From positions 1-36,989 of the forward strand of contig CAZFNR010000017.1 in NCBI GenBank assembly GCA_964520525.1: a DNA stretch of 36,989 bases, given 5' to 3'. Made by a program: the position numbers and the translations under genes. Of this stretch, positions 22,837-30,890 are shown piece by piece (within the stretch, counting starts at the first letter, position 1; every line of letters begins with the position of its first letter). Source of the DNA: JAJPXC01 sp964520525. GTDB lineage: Bacteria; Bacteroidota; Bacteroidia; Bacteroidales; Muribaculaceae. The notes beneath the pieces are model-generated. The model was given only the letters and a program-made list of their open reading frames with translations. It ran no database searches and was not told the origin of the DNA.

Positions 22837-24978
22837 TTATTTCACGAGAACTTTGGTAACAGTGTTGCCTTGACGACGGATATAAACACCGTTTTCGGGG
22901 TTGTTGACGCGGATACCCTGGAGATTGTAGTATTCAACAGGAGCGTTTTCGTCGCTTACAGTGATATCCTCAACGCCCGAGAAACCTTCGGTGGTCACCT
23001 CGATGTAGCTGAAACGGATAGCCTTTTTCGATGTGAACTCAAGAGTGCCGGCGGTAACCGACCCGGTCCAAGTGATAGGAGCGGTGGCGCTTGTGCCTTC
23101 GCCTTCGACACTACCCGTGTTAGCCGCGAAATTGCCCTTTGAGTTCGTCACTGTCTGCACAAATACCTTAGTGATAGTAACACCCGCGGCAGGAACCAAC
23201 TCGACTTTGTCGCCCTGATACCAGCGAACCTCGTTGCCATATGCACCTGAGAAATAGTCGGTGCCGCTCTCAGGAACAACGTTGACAAATTTCAAGGAAA
23301 CACCTTTCTCGGTGAATTGTTTGCCGCAAAGCGACGAAGCGTCGTCGGTGTTGGCCGATTGGGTGGTTGAACCGTCCTTGTTATAAAGCTGGCAACCGGT
23401 CTTTTTGTCAAACGTCGGAGCTACGAAGTAAGCCACGTTGGGGTCGTCGGTGGGGGTGGGAGTTGAGCCGCCATCGCCCAGGTCAGCCACGGGAAGCACC
23501 TGGAGGGTTCCGTTATGCACGCTGACAAAGCCGATGAACGTCAGATTCTCGCCTGCGCCGACAGTTACGCCAAACTGGTTGTAGAGGGTGATCTCACCCG
23601 TGTTGTCGCTAATAGTGGTAGAGCCTTTCGACTCTGCGGCGGCAGCAACCTTGACACCGAGAATCTTGATGTAGCTAGAAACCATGTCGGCCGAAAGTTC
23701 CTCAATCTGATATACCTCGGGCTCAACCGCGGTGCCTGCTGTGCCTGCGCCGAAAGTTGTTGCGTCAGGCTCGCCCATCTGGAGCTGGCCTTGAGAATAG
23801 TTGGTATTCTTGCCGGTGATACCTGCGGCGATAACATCGCCGTTGTTGTATGTCTTGCCGAGCTGGCCGTAAATGAGCAGCGGGGTGGTGCCGTCGGTCA
23901 CATACAGGTAGTTCCCGTTTTGGTAAATAGCCGTAACGGGGCAATTGATTTTACCTACCGACTCAAGCGGAAGCGCGAGGAAGTTGGCGATAGAGTTGAC
24001 TTCAGTAACCGTCGCGGGGGCTGAAGCGACACCGAGTTTCACGTTGTCGACACACCAAGTAGCGTAGTTATCGTCAGCGGTAGCGTAGTAACGGAAACCG
24101 ATGTAGACGATGCCGCTCTGCGAGCTAAGGTCGATGTTGCCCGACTCTGCCCATGAAGAATAGCCCGATTCAGGAGCTACGGCGAGGGTGGGATTGAGCT
24201 TGGTCTTGGTGGCGGTGGCTACATCATTAGATGAAAGCACATAGACTTCAAGCACCGTAGTGGTCGAGCCGTAACCGTTGACCTGAGTGTCGAAAGTGAG
24301 GGTCTTGTCGGTCACTTTGCTCATGTCGATTGCCGGGGTGAGCAACCACTGGTCGAATGGAGCTGTGCCATTGAAGCCCGTCATAGAGGCGTAATAGTTG
24401 TTAGAGAACGATTTCGCGAACCAAGTCTTGTTGCCGGCGACCTGAACTTGCGACCAGTTGGTCGGAATAGAGCCTGCCTCGAAGTTCTCGTCGAGCGAGC
24501 TGACAGGGTCGGTCGACGGCGGTGTTACACCACCACCGCCACTACCGCCTTCGCCTTCAAGAGCGTAGGCTGTGGGAGCTTTCACTCCGGGGACACCGAA
24601 GTATTTGATAAGCTGACCGGTGATAGTCAAAGATTTGCCAAGGTTACCGGGGTTATCACCGAGATTTACAGCGGCGCGGATATCGGTTTTTGATACGAGC
24701 TGCACGGGTACACACGCCGTAGCGTCTTTGCAATTCTGAGCATCGGCGATAATCACGTTTGAATAGCTCGCACCTGTGGCAGAGAAAGTCGCGCCCGTTG
24801 AGATGCTATTTCCACTGACAAAACCGACGATGTAGCCTTTAACTGTCGCACTTGCTACATCGAGGTCTGCCCCCATGGCGATAACCTCAGCCACGGAATA
24901 CGGGTCGGCGGTTGTTCCTGTACCTGCGTAGGCCGTCAGCGAGGCCGCGCAAAGCAGAGAGAGTAACATTTTTTTCAT
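22837..24978 (-). CDS. Modular secreted protein: DUF6359-like, choice-of-anchor J, OB-like, sorting tail
   Basis: The protein is 713 residues with a signal peptide (about 1-18, ending TAYAG). Domains in order: DUF6359-like (about 19-145, with TVKGYIVGFVSG and DNPGNLGKSLTITG); a Gly/Pro linker; a choice-of-anchor J jelly-roll (about 160-318, with APFDQWLLTPAIDMS and NYATWCVDNVKL); an OB-like domain pair (about 325-512, 'NGNYLYVTDGTTPLLIYG'); a second linker; a C-terminal beta domain; and the sorting-like tail (about 668-713, VEYYNLQGIRVNNPENGVYI). The DUF6359 and anchor-J modules are close paralogues of those in 30891-33227. Its own terminator follows. The promoter on minus is weak (TACTTTAG at 25024-25031). 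Role inferred: surface or secreted partner of the neighbouring nuclease and receptor. Confidence 0.75.
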   Translation of the reverse strand: MKKMLLSLLCAASLTAYAGTGTTADPYSVAEVIAMGADLDVASATVKGYIVGFVSGNSISTGATFSATGASYSNVIIADAQNCKDATACVPVQLVSKTDIRAAVNLGDNPGNLGKSLTITGQLIKYFGVPGVKAPTAYALEGEGGSGGGGVTPPSTDPVSSLDENFEAGSIPTNWSQVQVAGNKTWFAKSFSNNYYASMTGFNGTAPFDQWLLTPAIDMSKVTDKTLTFDTQVNGYGSTTTVLEVYVLSSNDVATATKTKLNPTLAVAPESGYSSWAESGNIDLSSQSGIVYIGFRYYATADDNYATWCVDNVKLGVASAPATVTEVNSIANFLALPLESVGKINCPVTAIYQNGNYLYVTDGTTPLLIYGQLGKTYNNGDVIAAGITGKNTNYSQGQLQMGEPDATTFGAGTAGTAVEPEVYQIEELSADMVSSYIKILGVKVAAAAESKGSTTISDNTGEITLYNQFGVTVGAGENLTFIGFVSVHNGTLQVLPVADLGDGGSTPTPTDDPNVAYFVAPTFDKKTGCQLYNKDGSTTQSANTDDASSLCGKQFTEKGVSLKFVNVVPESGTDYFSGAYGNEVRWYQGDKVELVPAAGVTITKVFVQTVTNSKGNFAANTGSVEGEGTSATAPITWTGSVTAGTLEFTSKKAIRFSYIEVTTEGFSGVEDITVSDENAPVEYYNLQGIRVNNPENGVYIRRQGNTVTKVLVK

Positions 24979-25075
24979 AACTTATTTATTTTAAGGGTTA
25001 AAATTATTCTTAATCGGAGGATGCTAAAGTAGCGGTTAACTGCGAGACAACCAACCGCTATGCGCTAAAAAATTG

Positions 25076-26122
25076 TTAATTAACGGCTTTTCGCAAGAAA
25101 ATCTCGGTTGGGAAGTGGTCGGAAAAACCATTGAGATGCACACCTGCCGAGAATGTGCGCAGGGGATAGCCTTGACGGTTTCCGTTTTTGTCTTTGAGGA
25201 AGTCGCGGTTCAGCACCTCGCATTTCCAATATTGCAATTTGCCGACGGGAGCGTTGGCGAGATTGCCCGAAATCACAATCTGGTCAAAGAGGTTCCACGA
25301 GCTTTTGTAGGCGAGCGTCCCGACTCCGCTGTCGAGAACCGCCCACCAGGGGTTATAGAAGTCGTGGATGTCGGCGTCGGCAGCGTTTTTCTTGCCGCCG
25401 AGCACTTTTGCGCACGATTTGTCCTGGGGGTCGTCGTTAAGGTCGCCCATCACGATTACGCTCATCTCGGGGTCCACTCGCCAAAGCGAGTCGGCAATCG
25501 ATTTGCTGAGCGCGGCGGCTGCCTCGCGCAGATATGACGATTGTTCCTGCCCGCCGAGACGCGAGGGCCAGTGGTTGACAATGACGGCGACACGCTCGCC
25601 TGCCATACGCCCCACGACACACATCTGGTCACGCGTGCGGAAGCTGTCATAGCTCTCAATGCGCAAGCGATGGTTTGTCACACCCTCGACAGTGAAGAAT
25701 CGGGGGTTATAAAGCAAGCCGACATCGACACCGCGGCGGTCGGGTGAGTCGTGATGCACTATCTCGAGGTTCCACTTTGAAATCTGCGGGTCGGCGACCA
25801 AATCTTCAAGCACCGAGCGGTTTTCAATCTCTGAGACACCGATGATGGCGGGACCCATGGGGGTTGTCGGGGTTTTCATCGAGGCTATAGCGCGGGCGAG
25901 GTTGTTGATTTTCGACCAATACTTGCGACCGTCCCAACGCCTGGCGCCTTGCGGCGAAAACTCCAAGTCATATTTTCCGTTGTTGTTTATCGTGTCAAAA
26001 AGGTTTTCAAGATTGTAGAAAGCGACCCCATATACCTTGTACCTCTTGCCGCGGCTCTCTTGGGCCGAGACCGACATAATCCCTAATAGGACGAAGAATG
26101 ACAACAGAATGATTTTTTTCAT
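25076..26122 (-). CDS. Secreted endonuclease/exonuclease/phosphatase-fold nuclease
   Basis: The 348-residue protein has a signal peptide (MKKIILLSFFVLLGIMSVSA, cleavage after residue 20). The EEP-fold active site is complete: N37 in FYNLEN, E98 in GVSEIEN, N183-H184 in VNHWPS, D227-x-N229 in MGDLND and D335-H336 in FSDHF. These bind a divalent metal and cut phosphodiester (or phosphomonoester) bonds in DNase I-like enzymes. No lipobox or sorting tail is present, so a periplasmic location is likely. It lies 97 nt upstream of the modular protein gene on the same strand and is divergent from the TonB-dependent receptor gene. DNA, RNA, nucleotides or phospho-sugars are all possible substrates. 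Confidence 0.9.
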   Translation of the reverse strand: MKKIILLSFFVLLGIMSVSAQESRGKRYKVYGVAFYNLENLFDTINNNGKYDLEFSPQGARRWDGRKYWSKINNLARAIASMKTPTTPMGPAIIGVSEIENRSVLEDLVADPQISKWNLEIVHHDSPDRRGVDVGLLYNPRFFTVEGVTNHRLRIESYDSFRTRDQMCVVGRMAGERVAVIVNHWPSRLGGQEQSSYLREAAAALSKSIADSLWRVDPEMSVIVMGDLNDDPQDKSCAKVLGGKKNAADADIHDFYNPWWAVLDSGVGTLAYKSSWNLFDQIVISGNLANAPVGKLQYWKCEVLNRDFLKDKNGNRQGYPLRTFSAGVHLNGFSDHFPTEIFLRKAVN

Positions 26123-26250
26123 TATTTCGATGTTTGGTTAAGTGGTGTTTATTTTCAATGTTAGCGTTAACCCGCTAATGTCAACACATTGAGAGCGTAA
26201 AGATAAAGAGAATTTTCTGAAAAAATGGATAAAAAATAAAAAATAATGAT

Positions 26251-26258
26251 TACTTTTG
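26251..26258 (+). promoter_or_regulatory. -7-like element before the TonB-dependent receptor
   Basis: TACTTTTG matches TAnnTTTG, with no clear -33 partner. It would give a leader of about 150 nt. The divergent spacer 26123-26411 also has a short TTAGCG/CGCTAA hairpin (26161-26178) and the 10-mer GTTAACCCGC twice (26166 and 26269), possible operator sites. Confidence 0.35.
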
Positions 26259-26411
26259 GGACGGTATAGTTAACCCGCATTAATTAGCGCCGCATTAAAA
26301 AAAGTGGTTTTTGAGCGATTTGACGACGATTTGAAAGCATTCGTTCGACAGGCTCTACACTTAGCAAGAAAATATCACGAAAACAAATCAAACATTAACA
26401 TAACTATTTTT

Positions 26412-29198
26412 ATGAAATTAAAACTGTTTTTACTGTTACTGCTATCGGTCACGGTTCCGGCATTGGCCCAGACTGCCTCTGTAGCCGGGCGCGTGATCGA
26501 CGCCGATACCGGCAATCCCATCCCGGGAGCATCAGTGACCCTAGGCAACGGTGGAATCAACGTGACTACCGGTGTCGCCGGTGATTTCAGCGTCAGCAAA
26601 GCCCCTGCGGGTTCCGTAGTGATTTTTGTCAACGCCAACGGTTACACTTCCGGCTCCAAAGCCGTGGAGCTATACAACAACCAGTCGGTCGACGCCGGCA
26701 CAATCAAACTTTACAACGAGATGGCCGGCGGTGAGTTCTTCGAGGAGCATCAAGATATGCTCTTTGACGAAGCAGTGCTTGAGGACGAGGAAGGCAACTC
26801 CCAGTCGCTGGCGGCGCTGACCGGCGCGGCCGACGATGTCTACTACTCGACCGCAAGCTACAATTTCGGCCCGATGTATTTCCGTTACCGCGGCTACAAC
26901 AGCGAGTACCAGCAGGTCTACATCAACGGCGTGTCGTTCAACGACCTCATACGCGGACGCTTCAACTTCTCGACCCTCATGGGACTGACAAGCCGCGCTT
27001 TCCGCAATAAGACCACGACACTCGGGCTCGGAGCCGCCGACTACGGATTCGGCGATATAGGCGGCAGCATCAACTACAACACCGCCGCCTCAGCCTACGC
27101 TCCCGGCTTCAACGGGTCGGCTGCCTACACCAACAGCAACTATATGTTCCGCGCAATGGCCTCCTACTCAACCGGGCTCAACAAGCACGGCTGGGCGTTT
27201 ACCGTGGCCGGTATCGGCCGCTACTCCGACGAGGGCGTCGTTGAAGGCACATTCTACAATTCGGGTGGCTTGTTCTTCTCTGTCGAGAAAGTGTTCAACA
27301 AAAACCACTCGCTTATGCTGACAGCCTTCGGCGGCCCGACACAGCGCGCCAACGGCTCACCCACCTACCAAGAGGCTTATGACCTCGCCGGCTCCAACCT
27401 CTACAACCCCAACTGGGGCTGGCAGGACGGCAAAAAACGCTCGGCGAGAATCATCGAGTCGTTTGACCCCACCTTCATGCTCAACTGGCTCTACAAAGAC
27501 ACCAAGACATCAGCCAACACGTCACTGACCGCGCGCTGGGTCAACTACTCATCGTCGGCCCTCAACTATTACAAGGCCCCCGACCCCAACCCCACCTACT
27601 ACCGCTACCTCCCCTCTTACTTCCTTGACGACGGAGAACCCACGGCGCAGTCTGAGTTCTACACCGAGCTGTGGAAAAACAACGAGGCTTTCCGTCAGAT
27701 TAAATGGGACGACCTGTATCAGGCCAACTACCTTAACAATTTAGACAACGAGAACCTTCCCGACGACCAGAAGAAAGGGTCAAGCTACATCCAGGAGAAA
27801 CGCCACAGCAACCAGTTCAACGCGCTGTTCAACTCCTACATCAACCATCGCCTGACCGACAATCTCAGCCTTCAGGCCGGTGTATCGCTCAACTACACCC
27901 GCGCCTCGTTCTACAAGACCGTCCGCGACCTCCTCGGCGGCGAGTTCTGGATTGACATCGACCCGTTCAGCGACCGCGACATAGCCCTCAACCCCGAGAT
28001 GTTGCAAAATGACCTTGACAATCCCAACCGCCGCGTCGGAAAGGGTGACCGTTTCGGATATGACTACGACATCAATGCCATACAGGCTACAGCGTGGCTC
28101 CAAAACGTCATCAATCTTCCCAAATGGGACATCAACTACGGCATGAAAATCAGCTACACCCAGTTCCAGCGTGACGGAAAGATGCGCAACGGACGCGCCC
28201 CCGAAAACTCGCTCGGCAAGGGCAAGACCCACCGATTTGACGACGGAGCCATCAAGGCCGGAGCAGTCTACAAAGTGGACGGACACAACTTCTTGATGGT
28301 ACACGGAGAATACGCTACCCGAGCCCCGCTCGTCGACAACATCTACATCTCGCCGCGCGTGAAGGACACCGCCGTCGACGATGCAAAGAGCGAGCGCATA
28401 CTCTCGGCCGACTTCACCTACGGCTGGAACTACCGCCGTTTCCGCGGCGCGATTTCGGGATTCTACACCGAGATGAACGACCTGACCGAACGCTCGTCGT
28501 TCTACGATGACCGCTACAACACCTTTGTCAACTATGTGCTCAAAGGGGCGAAAAAGGTGTTCAAAGGTGTGGAACTCGGCATGGCATACCGCATCACATC
28601 ATCACTCACAGCGACAGCCGCCGGCACCTATGCCCGCTACCAGTACAAGAACAACCCCACCTGTATCGGTTCGCCTGAGAACGGTATATATGCCGACTAC
28701 TCCGAAAAAGTGTACCTGAAAAACTACTATGTCGGCTCAACCCCGCAATACGCCTCTAATATCGGCCTCGACTGGGCTGCACCCAAAAACTGGTACTTCA
28801 ACATCAACGCCACATGGCAGGGTGACGCCTACGTCAACCTCTCGCCGGTCTACCACACCGCCCTCCCCGAGCTGTACACGGCTTGGCCCGGTCCCGATGT
28901 GGCTCCCGACGAGGAACAGTGGCTCAATGACAAGGCAAAAGAGATGTCAACCCAAGACAAGCTCAAAAACTCTTTCTCGCTCAACCTCTCTATCGGCAAG
29001 ACTCTCTACATCAACCGCAAGGTTTCGATGAACTTTAACCTCAACATCAACAATATCCTCAACAACGAGGATGTGGTGACCTACGCCTACCAGCAAAGTC
29101 GCATGGATATCAAAACCTACGACCGCACCAAGTACCCCAACCGCTATCTTTACGCACAGGGCACTCGAGTGTTCTTCAACGTCGGTGTGAGATTCTAA
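26412..29198 (+). CDS. TonB-dependent outer-membrane receptor
   Basis: The protein is 928 residues from the ATG at 26412, giving a clean signal peptide (MKLKLFLLLLLSVTVPALAQ). The longer frame from 26304 adds a polar stretch before the signal and is rejected. A carboxypeptidase-regulatory-like beta-sandwich (about 22-105, ASVAGRVIDADTGNPIPGAS) precedes the plug (about 110-260, with an FRYRGYNSEYQQVYINGV segment) and the 22-strand barrel ending in an aromatic VFFNVGVRF. No STN domain or SusC-type hallmark is seen, and the following genes encode DUF5689 lipoproteins rather than SusD. The receptor imports a substrate with TonB energy. It forms an operon with the next two genes (33- and 27-nt gaps). 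Confidence 0.93.
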   Translation: MKLKLFLLLLLSVTVPALAQTASVAGRVIDADTGNPIPGASVTLGNGGINVTTGVAGDFSVSKAPAGSVVIFVNANGYTSGSKAVELYNNQSVDAGTIKLYNEMAGGEFFEEHQDMLFDEAVLEDEEGNSQSLAALTGAADDVYYSTASYNFGPMYFRYRGYNSEYQQVYINGVSFNDLIRGRFNFSTLMGLTSRAFRNKTTTLGLGAADYGFGDIGGSINYNTAASAYAPGFNGSAAYTNSNYMFRAMASYSTGLNKHGWAFTVAGIGRYSDEGVVEGTFYNSGGLFFSVEKVFNKNHSLMLTAFGGPTQRANGSPTYQEAYDLAGSNLYNPNWGWQDGKKRSARIIESFDPTFMLNWLYKDTKTSANTSLTARWVNYSSSALNYYKAPDPNPTYYRYLPSYFLDDGEPTAQSEFYTELWKNNEAFRQIKWDDLYQANYLNNLDNENLPDDQKKGSSYIQEKRHSNQFNALFNSYINHRLTDNLSLQAGVSLNYTRASFYKTVRDLLGGEFWIDIDPFSDRDIALNPEMLQNDLDNPNRRVGKGDRFGYDYDINAIQATAWLQNVINLPKWDINYGMKISYTQFQRDGKMRNGRAPENSLGKGKTHRFDDGAIKAGAVYKVDGHNFLMVHGEYATRAPLVDNIYISPRVKDTAVDDAKSERILSADFTYGWNYRRFRGAISGFYTEMNDLTERSSFYDDRYNTFVNYVLKGAKKVFKGVELGMAYRITSSLTATAAGTYARYQYKNNPTCIGSPENGIYADYSEKVYLKNYYVGSTPQYASNIGLDWAAPKNWYFNINATWQGDAYVNLSPVYHTALPELYTAWPGPDVAPDEEQWLNDKAKEMSTQDKLKNSFSLNLSIGKTLYINRKVSMNFNLNINNILNNEDVVTYAYQQSRMDIKTYDRTKYPNRYLYAQGTRVFFNVGVRF

Positions 29199-29231
29199 TC
29201 CCGTTACTAACGCAAATCATCACTTAAAACA

Positions 29232-30863
29232 ATGAAAAATAAATTATTATATATAGCATCGGCATTGTTGGCATTCGCGGGATTCTCCTCTTGCGACGAT
29301 GACTGGGCGACGCCCCCCAGCGGCGCGCCCACAGTGCCTTCGGGCATCACCGCCAACACATCTATCGCCGACCTCAAAGCTCAGTACTGGTCGACCGAAC
29401 GCAACAGCGCGACCGAAATCGGGAAAACCATCGACGGCAAAGATTTGATTATACGCGGACGCGTGGTTTCGTCGGACTCAGCCGGCAACATCTACAAAAA
29501 CCTCGTCATCCAAGACCTTGAAACCGGCGACGGACTCACAATCAGCCTCGACACCACATCCATCTATAAGACGTGGCAAATCGGGCAGGAAGTGGTCATA
29601 AACGCCACCGGGTTGTATGCCGGAATGTACAACAACCTGTTCCAGCTCGGCGGCCTCGGCGAATACAACGGCGCGCCGTCAATGACCTTCGCCGAAGCCT
29701 CGACTTTCAAGGGACACGCTTGGTGTGACGGACTTTCAAACTGGCAGGAAATAGACACAACCGTGGTGACCATCGACGAGCTTCGCGCAGCCAACAACAC
29801 CCCCGAACTACGCCGTCACTACATGAGCCGCATAGTCCGCATCGATGACGTGGAATGGATTGGCGGAGGCAAACTCACGTTCGCCGATCCCGCTTCAGTG
29901 GCCAACAACACCAACCGCTATATCAAGGACGCCTCAGGCGACCGCATCATAGTGCGCAACAGCAGCCACGCCACCTTCCAGGGCGTAGTGCTTCCCAAAG
30001 GGAAAGGCTCTGTCACCGGCATCCTCAGCTACTACGGCACCGACGGTTGGCAGCTCATGCTCAACAATCTCGCGGGAGTCGATTTTGAGGACTGGAGCAT
30101 TGACACCCCCATCGACCCCTCGCAACTTGAAGCCAACACCACCATCGCCGAGTTCAAGGCCAAGTATTGGTCGACCGAACGCAACAGCGCGACCCTAATA
30201 GGGAAAACCGACGCCAACAAAGATATCGTGATACGCGGACGCGTGGTTTCGTCAGACGCTGCCGGAAACGTCTACAAGAATCTGGTGATTCAAGATGTCG
30301 AGACCGGCGAGGGACTGACTATCGGCCTCAACGACACCAAAATTTATCTCGAATACCCGATTGGCCAGGAACTCCTGATTAAGGTTACCGGGTTGTATGC
30401 CGGAATGTACAACAACCTGTTCCAGCTCGGCGGCCTCGGCGAATACAACGGCGCGCCGTCAATGACCTTCGCCGACAAAGAGAACTTCAGCGAAAACGTC
30501 GTTAAGGTAGGGTCACCCAACCCCGACGCTGTGATAGTGAAAACCGTCACCGTTCCCGAACTGACAACCGCCAACTCTAACGTCGAACAACGCCGTAGCT
30601 ACATGAGCCGCATGGTGAAACTCGAAAACATGACTTGGGACGGCGGCGGCACACTGACCTACGCTGAGTCGAAGACTAACACCAACCGCTACCTCATCGA
30701 CGCATCGGGCAAGAAAATCCTCGTCCGCAACAGCGGTTACGCCACATTCCAAAGCAACATCCTCCCCACCGGCACAGGCAGCGTCACAGCAATCCTGAGC
30801 TACTACGGCACCGACTGGCAGCTTCTGCTCAACGACACCGACGCTTGCCAAGGATTCAATTGA
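29232..30863 (+). CDS. DUF5689 lipoprotein with internal tandem duplication
   Basis: The 543-residue protein has a lipobox (FSSC, Cys about residue 20) followed by Asp-Asp-Asp, a context linked to surface export in Bacteroidetes. Two DUF5689 units follow, about residues 35-285 and 295-543, offset by exactly 260 residues. Each holds an OB-like stretch (IRGRVVSSD-AGN-YKNLVIQD), a YAGMYNNLFQLGGLGEYNG segment and an ILSYYGTD end. The copies share an exact 89-bp DNA block, so the duplication or its homogenisation is recent. Placement right after the TonB-dependent receptor suggests it plays the lid or capture role that SusD plays elsewhere. OB-like folds often bind nucleic acid or oligosaccharide; here this is inference. 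Confidence 0.85.
   Translation: MKNKLLYIASALLAFAGFSSCDDDWATPPSGAPTVPSGITANTSIADLKAQYWSTERNSATEIGKTIDGKDLIIRGRVVSSDSAGNIYKNLVIQDLETGDGLTISLDTTSIYKTWQIGQEVVINATGLYAGMYNNLFQLGGLGEYNGAPSMTFAEASTFKGHAWCDGLSNWQEIDTTVVTIDELRAANNTPELRRHYMSRIVRIDDVEWIGGGKLTFADPASVANNTNRYIKDASGDRIIVRNSSHATFQGVVLPKGKGSVTGILSYYGTDGWQLMLNNLAGVDFEDWSIDTPIDPSQLEANTTIAEFKAKYWSTERNSATLIGKTDANKDIVIRGRVVSSDAAGNVYKNLVIQDVETGEGLTIGLNDTKIYLEYPIGQELLIKVTGLYAGMYNNLFQLGGLGEYNGAPSMTFADKENFSENVVKVGSPNPDAVIVKTVTVPELTTANSNVEQRRSYMSRMVKLENMTWDGGGTLTYAESKTNTNRYLIDASGKKILVRNSGYATFQSNILPTGTGSVTAILSYYGTDWQLLLNDTDACQGFN
29607..29695 (+). repeat. 89-bp exact direct repeat, copy 1
   Basis: This block is identical to 30387-30475, exactly 780 bp downstream and in frame. 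It encodes the YAGMYNNLFQLGG segment of the first DUF5689 unit. Shorter identical blocks with the same offset occur around 29390-29414 and 29451-29473. Confidence 0.95.
30387..30475 (+). repeat. 89-bp exact direct repeat, copy 2
   Basis: This is the second copy of the 29607-29695 block, in the second DUF5689 unit. Between the identical blocks the two units differ at many positions, which suggests patchy conversion rather than one very recent duplication. Confidence 0.95.
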
Positions 30864-30890
30864 TTTTAACCACTTCAACAACGACTTGAA

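Noticed and set aside
26304..26411. Upstream extension of the TonB-dependent receptor
   Set aside because: It would put 36 polar residues before a clean signal peptide. ATG 26412 fits export.
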